Shown: positions 7,378 through 16,178, numbered from the stretch's first letter. The stretch: 46,306 nucleotides of DNA from Caulobacteraceae bacterium (GCA_947452365.1 CANGCO010000012.1:1-46306), one strand, 5' to 3'. Numbers and translations are program-made. Notes: generated by a model from the letters alone, not told the origin.

Positions 7378-8205
7378 ATGACCCACCGGTTTGTCAAAAT
7401 GAATGGCCTTGGCAATGATTTCATTGTTGTAGACGCGCGCCAGCAAGCCTTCTTGCCGGATACCGATACTGTGCGCGCCTTGGCCAGGCGCCAAGGCGGC
7501 ATTGGCTGTGATCAATTGATCGCCTTAGAGCCCTCGGCCAAGTCAAACGTGTTTATGCGCATCTGGAATGCCGATGGCAGCGAGGCTGGGGCCTGCGGTA
7601 ATGCCACGCGTTGTGTTGGCCAGATCCTGTTAAACGAAACCGGCGCGACCCAGGTCAGCATAGACACGCTCGGCGGCGTGCTGATCGCTCGGCGGGGCCT
7701 TGGCGATGCAGTCACCGTGGATATGGGCAAGCCCGGCCTAGATTGGCAGCAAATCCCGCTGGCCCGCCCCATGGATACCCGCGCCATAGACCTGTCCATC
7801 GAGTTGACGGTCGGGCCGCACCTGAGCGCGCCAGGCTGCGTCAGTATGGGCAATCCGCATGTGGTGTTTTTTGTCGCCGATGCCGAGGCTGCTCCGGTTA
7901 AGACCATCGGGCCTTTTGTCGAGCACAACCCCTTGTTTCCTGAGGGCGTCAATGTCGGCTTTGCCCAGGTGCTGGCCAAGGACAAGATCCGTCTCAAGGT
8001 CTGGGAGCGCGGCGCTGGCCTGACCCTGGCCTGTGGCACCGGGGCCTGCGCCGCCCTAGTTGCGGCCCATCGTCAGGGCCTGACCGATCGCAAGGTGGTC
8101 TTGGTCATGGATGGCGGCGAATTGCAGATCGAATGGCGCGAGGCAGATGATCATGTGCTGATGACTGGTCCGGTCGAGACCGAATTTGAAGGCCTATTGC
8201 CATGA
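7378..8205 (+). CDS. dapF: Diaminopimelate epimerase
   Basis: A 275-residue DapF converting LL- to meso-diaminopimelate for peptidoglycan and lysine synthesis. The N-terminal FVKMNGLGNDF motif and both catalytic cysteines are present: C73 in GACGNATRC and C219 in LACGTGACA. The start has GAGG four bases upstream of the ATG. Its TGA stop overlaps the ATG of mtaB by four bases, so translation of the two is coupled. This dapF-mtaB pairing recurs in alphaproteobacteria. Confidence 0.96.
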   Translation: MTHRFVKMNGLGNDFIVVDARQQAFLPDTDTVRALARRQGGIGCDQLIALEPSAKSNVFMRIWNADGSEAGACGNATRCVGQILLNETGATQVSIDTLGGVLIARRGLGDAVTVDMGKPGLDWQQIPLARPMDTRAIDLSIELTVGPHLSAPGCVSMGNPHVVFFVADAEAAPVKTIGPFVEHNPLFPEGVNVGFAQVLAKDKIRLKVWERGAGLTLACGTGACAALVAAHRQGLTDRKVVLVMDGGELQIEWREADDHVLMTGPVETEFEGLLP

Positions 8206-9482
8206 CCGCAGCCAAGGATGCGGCCATACTCGATGCCTCGGTCGAGGTGGTGACCTTTGGCTGCCGCCTCAATGCCTATGAATCCGAAGTGATTCGGCAA
8301 AGAGCGGCCGAGGACGGCCTGAGCGATGCGGTGATCTTTAATACCTGCGCCGTCACGAACGAGGCTGTGCGTCAGGCGCGCCAAGCGATTCGTAAAATTA
8401 GGCGCGAGCGCCCCGGTGCGCGCCTGATCGTCACAGGCTGCGCGGCCCAGATTGACCCCGCCGCCTTTGCCGCCATGTCCGAGATTGATCTGGTGCTGGG
8501 CAATGGCGAAAAGACCGCTGCCGGGGCCTATGCGCCCGCCTTGGCCGATGCGCCGCGCGTGCGGGTCAATGATATCATGTCGGTGCGCGAAACCGCCGGG
8601 CACCTGATTGACGGCCTCAAGGACCGAGCGCGGGCCTATGTCGAGGTGCAAAATGGGTGTGACCATCGCTGCACCTTTTGTATCATCCCGTTTGGCCGGG
8701 GCAATTCACGCTCTGCGCCCGCCGGTGAGGTGGTCGAGCAGATTCGCCGCCTGACCGCAGAAGGTTATCGCGAAGTGGTCCTGACCGGGGTCGATGTTAC
8801 CTCCTGGGGCAGTGACCTGCCGGGCCAACCGACGCTTGGCCAATTGGTGGCGCGAATCTTGAAACTGGTGCCAGACCTGCCGCGCCTGCGCCTGTCCTCG
8901 ATCGATGCCGCAGAGATTGATCCAGACCTGTTGCAGTGCCTGGCCACTGAAGCGCGGCTGATGCCTTATCTGCACCTGTCCCTGCAGGCTGGCGACGACA
9001 TGATCCTCAAGCGCATGAAGCGCCGCCATAGCGCTCAGCAAGCGCTGGACCTGGTCGCCAGCGTGCGCGCGGTTCGGCCCGATGTCGCCTTTGGCGCCGA
9101 TCTGATCGCCGGATTTCCGACCGAGACCGACGAGATGTTTGCCAATTCAATCGCCTTGGTCGAACAGGCGGGCCTGGCCTTTTTGCATGTGTTTCCGTTT
9201 AGCCCAAGACCGGGCACGCCGGCTGCCCGCATGCCGCAGCTGGAGCGCGGCCTGATCAAGCAAAGGGCGGCCAGACTGCGTGAGGCGGGCGACAAGGCCC
9301 TGATTCGCCATTTGTCCGCGCAAGTCGGACGCCAATTACAGGGCCTAGTCGAGCGGCCGGGCACGGCGCGGGCCGAAGACTTTAGCGAAATCCATTTTGA
9401 CGGCATGGCTGAGCCGGGCCAGGTGATTGCGCTCTTGGTCACAGGCCATACCGAAAAGCATCTGACCGCTAGCCTAGTCTAG
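8202..9482 (+). CDS. mtaB: tRNA t6A37 methylthiotransferase MtaB
   Basis: A 426-residue radical SAM methylthiotransferase that converts t6A to ms2t6A at position 37 of ANN-decoding tRNAs. The N-terminal domain carries C21 (TFGCRLNAYES), C49 and C80 for the auxiliary 4Fe-4S cluster. The radical SAM motif is C153-x3-C157-x2-C160 (CDHRCTFCIIPFGRG). A C-terminal TRAM-like region follows. The TFGCRLN opening distinguishes the MtaB group from MiaB and RimO. It overlaps dapF by four bases and ends in a CTAG-rich stretch just before a terminator facing the other way. Confidence 0.93.
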   Translation: MTAAKDAAILDASVEVVTFGCRLNAYESEVIRQRAAEDGLSDAVIFNTCAVTNEAVRQARQAIRKIRRERPGARLIVTGCAAQIDPAAFAAMSEIDLVLGNGEKTAAGAYAPALADAPRVRVNDIMSVRETAGHLIDGLKDRARAYVEVQNGCDHRCTFCIIPFGRGNSRSAPAGEVVEQIRRLTAEGYREVVLTGVDVTSWGSDLPGQPTLGQLVARILKLVPDLPRLRLSSIDAAEIDPDLLQCLATEARLMPYLHLSLQAGDDMILKRMKRRHSAQQALDLVASVRAVRPDVAFGADLIAGFPTETDEMFANSIALVEQAGLAFLHVFPFSPRPGTPAARMPQLERGLIKQRAARLREAGDKALIRHLSAQVGRQLQGLVERPGTARAEDFSEIHFDGMAEPGQVIALLVTGHTEKHLTASLV

Positions 9483-9501
9483 ACGGCCAGGCACCAGACA
9501 C

Positions 9502-9533
9502 AAAAAACCCCGCGCATCCAAGGATACGCGGGG
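9502..9533 (-). terminator. Intrinsic terminator of exbD
   Basis: CCCCGCG (9508-9514) pairs with CGCGGGG (9527-9533); inside it ATCC pairs with GGAT. On the minus strand the stem is followed by six T residues (plus-strand A-run 9502-9507). It lies about 35 bases after the exbD stop. The stem may also slow transcription coming from mtaB. Confidence 0.88.
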
Positions 9534-9567
9534 CCCTGCCTCGCCGAAGCGAGAAATTGGTTATCGA

Positions 9568-9999
9568 CTAGCCAAGATCTTCGTTGATCAGACCAACCTT
9601 GAAATAGCCATCGACCTGCAACTGATTGACCACGCCCATAAAGTCCTCATAGCGGACCTCCTTGTCGGCGCGGATCATGACGGTCTCTTCCTTGGGATTA
9701 GCAACGTCAAAACGCTTTGACAGGTCTGCCGCCAAGGTCTGGAGCGAGGTTGGCTTATCAATGATATAGATGCCACCATTCTTCTGGATCGAGATGAAGG
9801 TTGGCTCCTTCTTTGGCTTTTCCTTGGGTGCCTGTGCCGGCGGAAGGTCAACCTTGATAGCCACAGTCGCCATCGGTGCGGACACCATGAAGATGATCAA
9901 GAGCACCAGCATGACGTCCACCAATGGCGTCACATTGATGTCGGAGTTCTGACCGAGATCGAACTTATCGCCCTTAGGACCGGAAACCTTGCCCGCCAT
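9568..9999 (-). CDS. exbD: ExbD/TolR family biopolymer transport protein (orphan, no adjacent exbB)
   Basis: A 143-residue inner-membrane protein with one N-terminal helix (about 24-44) and a periplasmic domain. The essential proton-path aspartate is D28 in INVTPLVDVMLVLL. ExbD works with ExbB as a proton-driven motor energising outer-membrane transporters. It differs from the TolR encoded at 39504-39995 and has a Lys/Pro-rich linker (about 55-66). No exbB or tonB adjoins it, so it must work with a distant ExbB or another MotA/TolQ-type partner. Start: AGGGA seven bases before the ATG. A stem-loop terminator follows. Confidence 0.87.
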   Translation of the reverse strand: MAGKVSGPKGDKFDLGQNSDINVTPLVDVMLVLLIIFMVSAPMATVAIKVDLPPAQAPKEKPKKEPTFISIQKNGGIYIIDKPTSLQTLAADLSKRFDVANPKEETVMIRADKEVRYEDFMGVVNQLQVDGYFKVGLINEDLG

Positions 10000-10054
10000 A
10001 AATCATTCCCTAATGGACCGCCCGTTTAAGCCGGGGGGTCAAATCGCGTTGACG

Positions 10055-10076
10055 TCCAGTCAGTATCTGAACTGGA
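10055..10076. promoter_or_regulatory. Nested inverted repeat upstream of exbD
   Basis: TCCAGT (10055-10060) is inverted as ACTGGA (10071-10076), and TCAG/CTGA is nested inside. Together they form a nine-pair dyad with one unpaired A, placed 56 bases upstream of the exbD ATG in the 200-bp divergent gap. It could be an operator for exbD or the WD40 gene, or an RNA hairpin. I recognise no known regulator consensus. The rest of the gap (10000-10199) shows nothing else I can name. Confidence 0.45.
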
Positions 10077-10199
10077 TGAAACTAAAATCAGAGAAACCGG
10101 CCCGTAGCAAGACGGCTAAGCGATTCTTATCCAAGGATTTTGCGTCCAAGTGCAAACGTGGCTGTGCAAACCCCATCCGGCTAGGGTATTGGCCAATTT

Positions 10200-11189
10200 A
10201 TGAGCCAGATGTTTGACGCCTATATAACGGCGGCCCTGTTCTGTGGCCCGCATGCCCTGTTCGCCCTTGGCGACGGAACCGTGCGGCGAGAAGACGGCCA
10301 GAGCCTCCAAGTGCATGAAGGCGCGGCGCTGTGCGCGGCGGTTCACCCTTCCGGAAACGGCATTGTCACGGGCGGCGATGATGGCAAGCTGGTCTGGACC
10401 CAGGTCACAGACGGGCGCCTTTGCGCAACAAGTTTGTTTGAAATCAAGGGCCGCTGGATTGACAGTCTGGCCACCAGCCCGGCCTCGGGCCTGATCGCCT
10501 TTGCAGCGGGAAAGGACCTGCATGTGCTCGATAGCCAAGACCCCAGCTTTCACCGCCGGTTTGGCCATGAGCGTTCGGTTGCGGGCGTGGCGTTTGATGC
10601 CAAGGGCCGCAGGCTGGCCTGCGCCACCTATAATGGGGCGGCGCTTTGGTATGCCAAGATTGCCGAACAAAAGCCCCAGATCCTGAAATGGGCGGGCAGC
10701 CATGTCGGCATTGTCTTTAGCCCAGAGGGCAAGTTCGTGGTCACCGCCATGCAGGAAAACCAGTTGCATGGCTGGCGACTGGCCGATGCCAAGGATATGC
10801 GCATGGGCGGCTATCCGGCCAAGATCAAGAGCCTGGCCTTTTTGGGCAAGGGCATGGTTCTGGCCACATCTGGGGCCAATGGCGCCATTGTCTGGCCGTT
10901 TGTCGGCTCAGGCGGGCCAATGGGCAAGGAGGCCGCCGAGATCGCCTATGATGAGACCAGCCTCGTTGCCCGCATTGCCGCCGCACCGGACCAGAGTGTC
11001 CTGGCCGCAGGTCTGGAGGATGGCCGCATCTGGGTCTGTGACTTGCGCTCGCAAAAGACCGTGACGCTAAAGGCCGAAAAAGGCGCGGCTATTACCGCCC
11101 TAGATGTCTCGCCCCGCGCCGACGCGATTGCCTGGGGCGATGAGGATGGGCAGGCGGGCACATTGGCTGTGCCCCACCTTTATCCCTGA
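10200..11189 (+). CDS. WD40 repeat protein of unknown function
   Basis: A 329-residue cytosolic beta-propeller protein with no signal peptide. Repeating units of roughly 40 residues are visible with endings such as DGKLVW, NGAALWY, ENQLHGW, NGAIVWPF and DGRIWVCD, consistent with about seven blades. Such proteins are interaction platforms without catalytic residues; I recognise the family as widespread in alphaproteobacteria but know no function. It is divergent from exbD and convergent with the nitroreductase, with directly abutting stop codons. The start is uncertain: AGGG is 13 bases upstream and a second ATG follows three codons later. Confidence 0.8.
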   Translation: MSQMFDAYITAALFCGPHALFALGDGTVRREDGQSLQVHEGAALCAAVHPSGNGIVTGGDDGKLVWTQVTDGRLCATSLFEIKGRWIDSLATSPASGLIAFAAGKDLHVLDSQDPSFHRRFGHERSVAGVAFDAKGRRLACATYNGAALWYAKIAEQKPQILKWAGSHVGIVFSPEGKFVVTAMQENQLHGWRLADAKDMRMGGYPAKIKSLAFLGKGMVLATSGANGAIVWPFVGSGGPMGKEAAEIAYDETSLVARIAAAPDQSVLAAGLEDGRIWVCDLRSQKTVTLKAEKGAAITALDVSPRADAIAWGDEDGQAGTLAVPHLYP

Positions 11190-11867
11190 CTAGAGGTCAA
11201 AGCCGCGAAATTCTGCCACGACCTCGAGCGGGTCGCGGCGGGTGCGCAGGGCATTGATCGGGGCGGCCGCGTCGCGATAGCCCAGGGCCATGCCCGAAAA
11301 CAGCATCATCTCTTCGGGAAAATTCAAAAACTCACCAATGGTCTGGCCCCAGCGCACCCAGGCTTCCTGCGCGCAGGTATCCAGACCCGCCTCAGTGGCC
11401 AAGAGCATGACGGTCTGCATATACATGCCAAGATCGGACCATTGCGGCGCGCCCATCTTGCGGTCGATGCAAAAAAACAGCCCAACTGGCGCGCCAAAGA
11501 ACTGGTAATTCTTGGCCATCTGCATCAGACGGCCCAGCTTGTTTTCCCGCTCAATGCCGATCGTCGCATAAAGGTCTTCGCCGCATTCAAACCGGCGGGT
11601 GCGATACGGATCCCAAAGATCAGCCGGATAGACATCATATTCCGGCGGCTCACCGGCCGGATTGGCGGCTTGGCGCTCGGCAATCAGGGCCAGGAACCTA
11701 GCCAATTCATCGCCAGCGAGGGCATAGACCCGCCAGGGCTGCAAGTTCCCGCCCGAGGGCGAGCGTCTCGCCTTGTCCAAGATCTCACGGACCAGGGTCG
11801 CGGCGACCGGATCAGACTTGAAGGCGCGGACCGAGATCCGGGTTTCAACCGCTTGGCTCACATTCAT
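11190..11867 (-). CDS. Nitroreductase family flavoprotein
   Basis: A 225-residue FMN-dependent oxidoreductase of the NfsA/FRP-like nitroreductase fold, expected to use NAD(P)H on nitroaromatics or quinones. Family marks are the N-terminal RISVRAFKSDPV, the FMN-binding SPSGGNLQPWRVY, and the C-terminal GMALGY. Start: the open frame extends 12 codons further, but GGAG eight bases before the ATG at 11867 and the family N-terminus support the shorter form. The substrate cannot be told from the sequence. It is divergent from mtgA. Confidence 0.87.
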   Translation of the reverse strand: MNVSQAVETRISVRAFKSDPVAATLVREILDKARRSPSGGNLQPWRVYALAGDELARFLALIAERQAANPAGEPPEYDVYPADLWDPYRTRRFECGEDLYATIGIERENKLGRLMQMAKNYQFFGAPVGLFFCIDRKMGAPQWSDLGMYMQTVMLLATEAGLDTCAQEAWVRWGQTIGEFLNFPEEMMLFSGMALGYRDAAAPINALRTRRDPLEVVAEFRGFDL

Positions 11868-11951
11868 GGTCAATTCTCCAATGCACGGGGGCGACAAGGA
11901 CAAGCCATGTGGTTAGCATCATGCCCAAGGGTCAAGGCAAGGGGGTAATCT

Positions 11952-12713
11952 ATGGTTGGTAAATCAAGGGCAAAACCGCGTACGCGGGGAAGGCCGACGG
12001 CCAAGCCCCTCACCAAGCCCCTCACCAAGCCAAGACCCCAATGGCTGCGCAAGATCATTCTCGCCCTTGTCATGGTCGGCCTGGTCATTCCAGTCAGCCT
12101 GACCCTGATCTACCGATTTGTGCCGCCGCCCATCACCATACTGATGATCCAGCGCAGTCTTGAGGGTAAGGGGCTGGACTATCGCTGGCGGCCCTTGCGC
12201 AAGATTTCACCGGCCTTGGCCCAGGCCGCGATCGCAGGCGAGGATGCCCGGTTTTGCGAGCATCACGGTTTTGACTTCAATGCCCTAGAAAAGGCCATGG
12301 CCCATAATGAGCGCAGGCCCGGCAAGATTCGCGGCGGCTCGACCATCAGCCAACAGACTGCCAAGAATGTGTTTCTTTGGCCTGCACGGTCTTATGTGCG
12401 CAAGGGGCTGGAGGCCTATTTCACCATCCTGATCGAGGCGGGCTGGGGCAAGCACCGGATTATGGAGGTCTATCTGAATGTCGTCGAATGGGGCCCGGGT
12501 CTGTATGGCGCAGAAGCCGCCGCGCAGCACTATTTCCACAAGAGCGCGGCCAATCTCACCCAGCTCGAGGCCTCGCGCCTGACCGCCATCCTGCCTAGCC
12601 CGCTCAAATGGCGCGCCGCCAAGCCTGGCCCCTATGTGCAAAAGCGCAGCCGTCGCATTGGCGGGGCCATGGGCACGGTGCGTGAGGACGGCTTGGCGAC
12701 CTGCGTGCTCTAG
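11952..12713 (+). CDS. mtgA: Monofunctional biosynthetic peptidoglycan transglycosylase
   Basis: A 253-residue GT51 glycosyltransferase that polymerises lipid II into glycan strands on the outer face of the inner membrane. A basic, Pro/Lys-rich cytoplasmic tail (1-31) precedes one membrane helix (about 33-54). The GT51 motif [14 protein letters not shown] has catalytic E97, followed by [13 protein letters not shown] and the second motif [10 protein letters not shown]. No transpeptidase domain is present, which separates it from class A PBPs. AAGGGGG six bases before the ATG sets the start. Part of the tail is encoded by a 12-bp tandem repeat. Confidence 0.93.
   Translation: MVGKSRAKPRTRGRPTAKPLTKPLTKPRPQWLRKIILALVMVGLVIPVSLTLIYRFVPPPITILMIQRSLEGKGLDYRWRPLRKISPALAQAAIAGEDARFCEHHGFDFNALEKAMAHNERRPGKIRGGSTISQQTAKNVFLWPARSYVRKGLEAYFTILIEAGWGKHRIMEVYLNVVEWGPGLYGAEAAAQHYFHKSAANLTQLEASRLTAILPSPLKWRAAKPGPYVQKRSRRIGGAMGTVREDGLATCVL
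12001..12031 (+). repeat. 12-bp tandem repeat inside mtgA tail
   Basis: CCAAGCCCCTCA occurs twice in tandem (12001-12012 and 12013-12024) followed by a partial third copy. It encodes the repeated Lys-Pro-Leu-Thr unit of the cytoplasmic tail. Since 12 is a multiple of three, copy number could change without a frameshift. Confidence 0.85.
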
Positions 12714-12717
12714 GCCC

Positions 12718-13086
12718 CTAGCCGTATTTTTTGGTGAAGGCCTCGTCGGTCATGGTCACATAAATGATTGCCTCAACAAAGGCGATAATGGCCGGGATAA
12801 AGGTCCAGCAGAACACCAGATACAATATGCCCATGCCAATACGGCCAAGATAAAACTTGTGCACGCCGATCGAGCCAACCAGGAGAGCAAGCACAATCGC
12901 GATCACTCGGCTCTTGGTCCCGGCCGCCTTGGCGACCATGTCCGGCTGAGGCAGGCCGCATTGCGGGCACTGCGGTGCGTCCTTGTGCAAGACTACGCCG
13001 CAGCCTGGGCAATATTTGGACTGAGTCGGACGCGATGCGTTTTCATGCTCGCTGCTTGGATTGGCCGCTGGATTGAATTCGGTCAT
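12718..13086 (-). CDS. Zinc-ribbon TM2 domain membrane protein
   Basis: A 122-residue protein with a polar N-terminus, a double-CxxC zinc ribbon (CPGCGVVLHKDAPQCPQCG, about 25-43) and a C-terminal TM2 domain. The TM2 part has two helices around a loop with the characteristic GxHKFYLGR segment. Function is unknown; TM2 proteins are common small membrane proteins. The open frame runs 64 codons further upstream, but the ATG at 13086 gives a start directly before the domain structure; its ribosome site (GGGG) is weak. It converges with mtgA (four bases between stops) and is divergent from the M2 peptidase gene. Confidence 0.8.
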   Translation of the reverse strand: MTEFNPAANPSSEHENASRPTQSKYCPGCGVVLHKDAPQCPQCGLPQPDMVAKAAGTKSRVIAIVLALLVGSIGVHKFYLGRIGMGILYLVFCWTFIPAIIAFVEAIIYVTMTDEAFTKKYG

Positions 13087-13232
13087 TGGCGCCCCTGGGC
13101 AAAAGATCCCGTTTGTCTGGTTTCTAGCAAAACAGACTATAGGGCAAAGATCAAAACCACTAGACCGGACTTGACCAAGGCCATGCCCAAGGCTTCCATC
13201 ACCACAATCCGAGTTGAACCCAAGGTGAAACC

Positions 13233-15041
13233 ATGAAACCGCTCCTAATGACCAGCCTGGCCTCGCTTGCCCTGGCAAGCTGCGGCCTCAGTGCCCAGGC
13301 CGCGACCAGGGCTGCACCGACACCGGCTGAGGCCAAGGCCTTTATCACCAAGGCCGAAGCCGATCTGGCCAAGGCCAATATCTATGCGGCCAAGGCCTCT
13401 TGGGTCCGCGCCACCTATATTACCGAAGACACCCAATGGCTGGAGGCCAAGGCCGGGGCCGAGCAAAACGAAATGGCCACGCGCCTAGCCAAACAGGCGG
13501 CGCGCTATAATAGCGTCAAGGTCGATGCCGTGACCCGGCGCAAGCTGGACCTGCTTAAGCGCTCGCTTGTTCTGCCCGCGCCAGACCGTGCGGGCGCCGC
13601 CGATGCCTTGGCCACCATAGCCTCGCGGCTGGACTCCACCTATTCGACCGGCAAGTTCAGCTATAATGGCAAGACCCTGACCCTGAACGATGCCGAGGAC
13701 ATATTGGCCACCTCGCGCGACCCGGCCGTGACCAAGGCGGTCTGGGAGGGCTGGCGCACCATTTCGCCGCCCATGCGCAAGGACTATGCCGAGCTGATTT
13801 CCATGGCCAATGAGGGCTCGCGCAGCCTCGGCTATAAGGATACCGGCGCGCTCTGGCGCAGCGGCTATGACATGAACCCGGACGCGTTTGCCAAGGAGAC
13901 CGACCGGCTCTGGACCCAGGTTCAGCCGTTTTACAAGAACCTGCACTGCTATGTGCGGGCGCGCCTGAACGAGAAATATGGCGACCTGATCCAGCCACGC
14001 ACCGGCCCGATCCGGGCCGATCTCTTGGGCAATATGTGGGCTCAGGAATGGGGCCATATTTATGATGTGGTCGCGCCCAAGACCCAGGCCTCAAGCTATA
14101 ATCTGGATCACCTCTTGGTCAGCCATGGCTATGACCCGATCAAGATGGTCAAGACCGGCGAAGGCTTCTATTCCTCGATCGGAATGCCCCCCCTGCCCCA
14201 GACCTTTTGGGAGCGCTCACAGATCACCCGGCCGCGCGACCGCGAAGTGGTCTGCCATGCCTCGGCCTGGGATCTGGATGACCGCTCCGACATCCGCATC
14301 AAGATGTGCACACAAGTCGGGGCCGAGGACTTTGTCACCATCCATCATGAGCTGGGCCATAATTACTACCAGCGCGCCTATCAGGATCAGCCCTTCTTGT
14401 TCAAGAGCGGGGCCAATGACGGCTTCCATGAAGCGATTGGCGATTTTGCTGCCCTCTCGGCCTTGACCCCCACCTATCTCAAACAGATTGGCCTAATCGA
14501 TACTGTGCCGGGCGATGAGGAGGATATTCCCTTCCTGCTCAAGACCGCGATGGACAAGATTGCCTTCCTGCCGTTTGGCCTCCTGGTCGATAAATGGCGC
14601 TGGCAGGTGTTTTCCGGCGAGATTCAGCCCGATCAATATAATGACGCCTGGTGGGCGCTCGTGAAACAGTATCAAGGCCTGACGCCGCCGAGCGCCCGGC
14701 CTGCCAATGCCTTTGATCCGGGGGCCAAGTATCATGTGCCCGGCAATACGCCCTATATGCGCTATTTCTTGGCGCGGATTTATCAGTTCCAGTTCCACCG
14801 CGCCGCCTGCCAGCAGGCGGGCTGGACCGGGCCGCTGCATCGCTGCTCCATCTATGGCAATGAAAAGATCGGCAAAAAATTCAATACCATGCTGGAAATG
14901 GGCCAGTCCAAGCCCTGGCCGGATGCGCTGGAAGCCTTTACCGGCCAGCGCCAGACCGATGCCAGCGCCCTGACCGACTATTTCAAACCGCTGGATGCCT
15001 GGCTCACCGAGCAGAACAAGGGTGAGGTCTGCGGCTGGTAG
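13233..15041 (+). CDS. M2 family peptidyl-dipeptidase (ACE-like), probable lipoprotein
   Basis: A 602-residue bacterial homologue of angiotensin-converting enzyme, a zinc peptidyl-dipeptidase releasing C-terminal dipeptides. The zinc site is H372-E373-L-G-H376 in HHELGHNYY, with the third ligand E400 in NDGFHEAIGD. C341 and C359 match the disulfide flanking the active site in this family. The N-terminus MKPLLMTSLASLALASCG contains a lipobox-like L-A-S-C, suggesting lipidation at C17 and periplasmic membrane anchoring. AAGGTG five bases before the ATG supports the start. A strong intrinsic terminator follows nine bases after the TAG stop, so it is probably monocistronic. Confidence 0.93.
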   Translation: MKPLLMTSLASLALASCGLSAQAATRAAPTPAEAKAFITKAEADLAKANIYAAKASWVRATYITEDTQWLEAKAGAEQNEMATRLAKQAARYNSVKVDAVTRRKLDLLKRSLVLPAPDRAGAADALATIASRLDSTYSTGKFSYNGKTLTLNDAEDILATSRDPAVTKAVWEGWRTISPPMRKDYAELISMANEGSRSLGYKDTGALWRSGYDMNPDAFAKETDRLWTQVQPFYKNLHCYVRARLNEKYGDLIQPRTGPIRADLLGNMWAQEWGHIYDVVAPKTQASSYNLDHLLVSHGYDPIKMVKTGEGFYSSIGMPPLPQTFWERSQITRPRDREVVCHASAWDLDDRSDIRIKMCTQVGAEDFVTIHHELGHNYYQRAYQDQPFLFKSGANDGFHEAIGDFAALSALTPTYLKQIGLIDTVPGDEEDIPFLLKTAMDKIAFLPFGLLVDKWRWQVFSGEIQPDQYNDAWWALVKQYQGLTPPSARPANAFDPGAKYHVPGNTPYMRYFLARIYQFQFHRAACQQAGWTGPLHRCSIYGNEKIGKKFNTMLEMGQSKPWPDALEAFTGQRQTDASALTDYFKPLDAWLTEQNKGEVCGW

Positions 15042-15049
15042 ATGATTTG

Positions 15050-15080
15050 GCCCTTCCCCAGCGACGGGGGAGGGCTTTTT
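15050..15080 (+). terminator. Intrinsic terminator of the M2 peptidase gene
   Basis: A ten-pair stem (15050-15059 with 15066-15075, one G-U pair) with a six-base loop AGCGAC is followed directly by TTTTT (15076-15080). This is the best Rho-independent terminator in the window and lies just before the convergent oxygenase stop. Confidence 0.93.
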
Positions 15081-15083
15081 CGT

Positions 15084-16037
15084 TTAGGCCAATTTGATCT
15101 CGGCCAGACGCTGCATCAAAAAGTCCTGCGCCGTGATCGGGTCATAGCGGGCGGGATTTTCGGCGCTGACACAGCTGGCCAGGGTCTCGATTTTATAATC
15201 TGGCGCGAAATGCAAGAAGAACGGGGTTGAATAGCGGGCATGACCGCGCCGCTCGGGCGGGGGATTGACCACGCGGTGGGTGGTTGAGGGCAGGACATGA
15301 TTGGTCAGGCGCTGCAACATGTCGCCAATATTGCAGACCACAGCCCCCGGCGGCGGCTGGATCGGCAACCACGCACCATCGCGGTCGAGCACTTCTAGCC
15401 CCGCCTCTTCTGCCCCCAGCAACAGCGTAATGACATTAATGTCCTCATGCGCCCCGGCCCGCACGCCTGTGGCCTCCGCTGGAACCGGCGGATAGTGCAA
15501 GAGCCGCAGCACGCTATTGCCCAAGGCAACCTTCTCATCAAAAAAAGTCAACGGCAGGCCAAGATTAAGGGCAATGGCGCGCAAGATTTTAAGGCCCAGT
15601 TGATCAAGGGCGCGATAGAGCCCACCAACATAGGCCTCAAATCCTTCAATTTCAGCGGGCCAGACATTGGGCGGCATATGGGCGCCATAGGGGTGACCTT
15701 CGGCCAAGTCGCGGCCCATATGCCAGAACTCTTTGAGGTCAAAATGATCCGCGCCCTTGGCCGTCTCAATGCCAAACGGGGTATAGCCGCGCGCGCCGCC
15801 GCCTCCGGCCTGGTGATATTTGCGCTTAACCGCCTCTGGCAGGGCAAAAAAGGCCTTGGTTCTGGCCACCGCCCCCTCGACCAGGTCACGCTCCAGATCA
15901 TGATCGGCGACCACGGCAAAGCCATAGCGGGCAAAAGACGCGCCAATCGCGGCTGAAAACCCGGCCAGATCGGCATCATAGAGCCCTAGTGAAACCGGTT
16001 CGATGACCGCTTTTGAGGCAGACTTGGGCTGGGTCAT
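15084..16037 (-). CDS. Isopenicillin N synthase-like 2-oxoglutarate/Fe(II) oxygenase
   Basis: A 317-residue non-haem iron oxygenase of the IPNS/2OG family with a DIOX_N-type N-terminal region. The Fe ligands are H197-x-D199 in GAHEDINVITLL and H254 in TTHRVVNPP. R268 in RYSTPFF is the 2-oxoglutarate anchor. Bacterial members next to primary-metabolism genes have no settled substrate, so none is assigned. Start: GGAG six bases before the ATG at 16037; a longer open frame (44 more codons) lacks family similarity. It is divergent from scoA. Confidence 0.87.
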   Translation of the reverse strand: MTQPKSASKAVIEPVSLGLYDADLAGFSAAIGASFARYGFAVVADHDLERDLVEGAVARTKAFFALPEAVKRKYHQAGGGGARGYTPFGIETAKGADHFDLKEFWHMGRDLAEGHPYGAHMPPNVWPAEIEGFEAYVGGLYRALDQLGLKILRAIALNLGLPLTFFDEKVALGNSVLRLLHYPPVPAEATGVRAGAHEDINVITLLLGAEEAGLEVLDRDGAWLPIQPPPGAVVCNIGDMLQRLTNHVLPSTTHRVVNPPPERRGHARYSTPFFLHFAPDYKIETLASCVSAENPARYDPITAQDFLMQRLAEIKLA

Positions 16038-16178
16038 GACGGGCTCCGAACAGATCAACATCTTGCCATAAATTATGCCGCCCAAGAGTGGAAGTGCGAC
16101 CGCTATTGGTCTATCACCCGCAAGAGGCGAGCCTGCCCTTGGGTCAGGCCCCGAGCCCAATCTGATCAAGGAGCTTTC

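Noticed and set aside
12001-12031. Short repeats as a CRISPR-like array
   Set aside because: The units are directly contiguous with no spacers and are in frame within mtgA.
12718-13278. Longer 186-residue version of the TM2 protein
   Set aside because: The extra 64 residues have no domain character and would run into the start of the divergent M2 peptidase gene; the ATG at 13086 gives the compact zinc-ribbon TM2 protein.
16131-16149. GCCTG/CAGGC inverted repeat upstream of scoA as an operator
   Set aside because: Five-base arms in GC-rich DNA are expected by chance and match no regulator I know.
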